Shown: in pieces, positions 6,524 through 6,833 of the stretch
Numbering within the stretch: position 1 is the first letter of the stretch
Layout: every line of letters starts with the position of its first letter
NCBI GenBank assembly: GCA_026387115.1
Contig: JAPLMI010000160.1
Coordinates: 1-6,833, forward strand
DNA: 6,833 bases
Direction of reading: 5' to 3'
DNA from: Candidatus Omnitrophota bacterium
Lineage (GTDB): Bacteria > Omnitrophota > Gorgyraeia > 2-01-FULL-45-10
Position numbers and translations under genes: made by a program
Notes under the pieces: model-generated
Databases searched by the model: none
Told to the model about the DNA's origin: nothing
The model's input: the letters and a program-made list of their open reading frames with translations, nothing else

Positions 6524-6833
6524 TTAAGGAACGTTCCTCTTATAAAAAAGCGTTTTTATAATATAAAAAAACTTTGTATCCCTGTTTTTAATGGCGTTGA
6601 GGATGATCAGCGCCTTATTGATAAAAGCGCTTGCCGGAAGATGCCGTTTATGCCTCACCAAAAATCTTTTCGCTTTATCATTATACCCAAAAAGCGGCAG
6701 GATTTGGTAAAGAAATTCGTACCGCAGATACATTCCTATATCCCTTTTTACGCTTCCTCCGAAATCGAATTGGCCGACGCTTCCTTTCTTCATATCTTCC
6801 ACATCCTGGGACGTAAGATCCCCTTCGGCGACG
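6524..6833 (-). CDS. C-terminal end of an unidentified protein (5' end outside window)
   Basis: The frame is open from the window edge to the TAA at 6524-6526, giving 102 residues. A GTG at 6802 could be read as a start, but the frame continues upstream without a stop and there is no properly spaced ribosome site, so this is almost certainly the tail of a longer protein. The visible part has an acidic, polar beginning (LTSQDVEDMKKGSVG), then FDFGGSVKRDIGMYLRYEF, an aromatic stretch LYQILPLFGY, a basic segment (KRFLVRHKRH) and a Lys/Arg-rich end. There is no convincing membrane helix and no motif I recognise. A C-terminal tail of a radical-SAM enzyme or of a glycosyl/methyltransferase is conceivable but unsupported. 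Its stop codon abuts the GT-C start codon (TAAATG), which places it in the same operon. Confidence 0.75.
   Translation of the reverse strand, partial: VAEGDLTSQDVEDMKKGSVGQFDFGGSVKRDIGMYLRYEFLYQILPLFGYNDKAKRFLVRHKRHLPASAFINKALIILNAIKNRDTKFFYIIKTLFYKRNVP
6527..6561 (-). repeat. Two adjacent inverted repeats just before the GT-C gene
   Basis: Positions 6540-6548 and 6553-6561 are perfect 9-base inverted arms made only of A and T, separated by AGCG. Next to them, 6527-6538 is a perfect 12-base palindrome (AGGAACGTTCCT). Both fall in the last codons of the upstream gene, and the palindrome contains the AGGA that would serve as the ribosome site of the GT-C gene. In the transcript they could form a weak A-U hairpin and a short AGGA/UCCU stem. 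There is no GC-rich stem or following U-tract of the kind a strong terminator needs. A regulatory role is only a suggestion, and chance in AT-rich sequence is a real alternative. Confidence 0.35.

Noticed and set aside
6540..6575. Possible promoter or terminator in the A/T-rich stretch before the GT-C gene
   Set aside because: There are TATAAT-like strings on the minus strand, but no matching -35 element at proper spacing. The hairpin has no GC stem or U-tract, and the stretch is coding sequence.
6524..6802. A complete 92-residue small gene starting at the GTG at 6802
   Set aside because: The frame stays open to the window edge, and the only AGGA is one base from the GTG, too close for a ribosome site. 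A truncated longer gene is more likely.
1..6833. CRISPR arrays, tRNA or rRNA genes, insertion sequences
   Set aside because: No regularly spaced direct repeats, no tRNA-like cloverleaf or rRNA sequence and no transposase motifs were seen; coding sequence fills the window almost end to end.

Overview
The window is a compact, single-strand block of surface-polysaccharide genes. Seven coding regions all read on the minus strand, so transcription runs from right to left. They are separated by 7 bp at most, and most overlap by 4 bp (ATGA). There is no non-coding stretch long enough to describe. No RNA gene, mobile element, CRISPR array, operon promoter or rho-independent terminator is visible, so the operon's start and end must lie outside the window. 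Both edge genes are cut.

In order of transcription: (1) the C-terminal 102 codons of an unidentified protein (6524-6833, start outside); (2) a 625-residue multi-pass membrane protein resembling GT-C/family 39 (ArnT/PMT-like) lipid-linked sugar transferases (4646-6523); (3) an extended-SDR, NAD-dependent nucleotide-sugar epimerase/decarboxylase closest in motif pattern to UDP-glucuronate decarboxylases (3672-4649); (4) a WecA/TagO-type polyprenyl-phosphate sugar-1-phosphate transferase (2624-3664); (5) an O-antigen ligase/polymerase (WaaL/Wzy) membrane protein (1414-2640); (6) a family 9 heptosyltransferase-like glycosyltransferase (335-1417); (7) the N-terminal 112 codons of a family 2 glycosyltransferase (1-338, end outside).

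Read together, this is a lipid-carrier-dependent glycan pathway. The SDR enzyme supplies an activated sugar. The WecA-like enzyme loads the first sugar phosphate onto the polyprenyl carrier. The GT2 and GT9 enzymes extend the chain or build the acceptor core. The WaaL/Wzy-like protein polymerises or ligates the product on the far side of the inner membrane, and the GT-C protein adds a sugar there from a lipid-phosphate donor. No flippase (Wzx or ABC type), chain-length regulator or aminotransferase is in the window.

The GT9 and WaaL-like genes point to a Gram-negative, outer-membrane-bearing bacterium. The protein style and the frequent ATA and AGG/AGA codons suggest an uncultivated lineage such as Omnitrophota or another PVC-related group. 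That is an impression from the sequence, not a placement. I see recognisable families in an ordinary arrangement rather than a clearly new system. The points worth a second look are the ArnA-like/ArnT-like gene pair, the long N-terminal membrane extension of the GT-C protein, a substitution in the initiating transferase and two adjacent inverted repeats before the GT-C gene.
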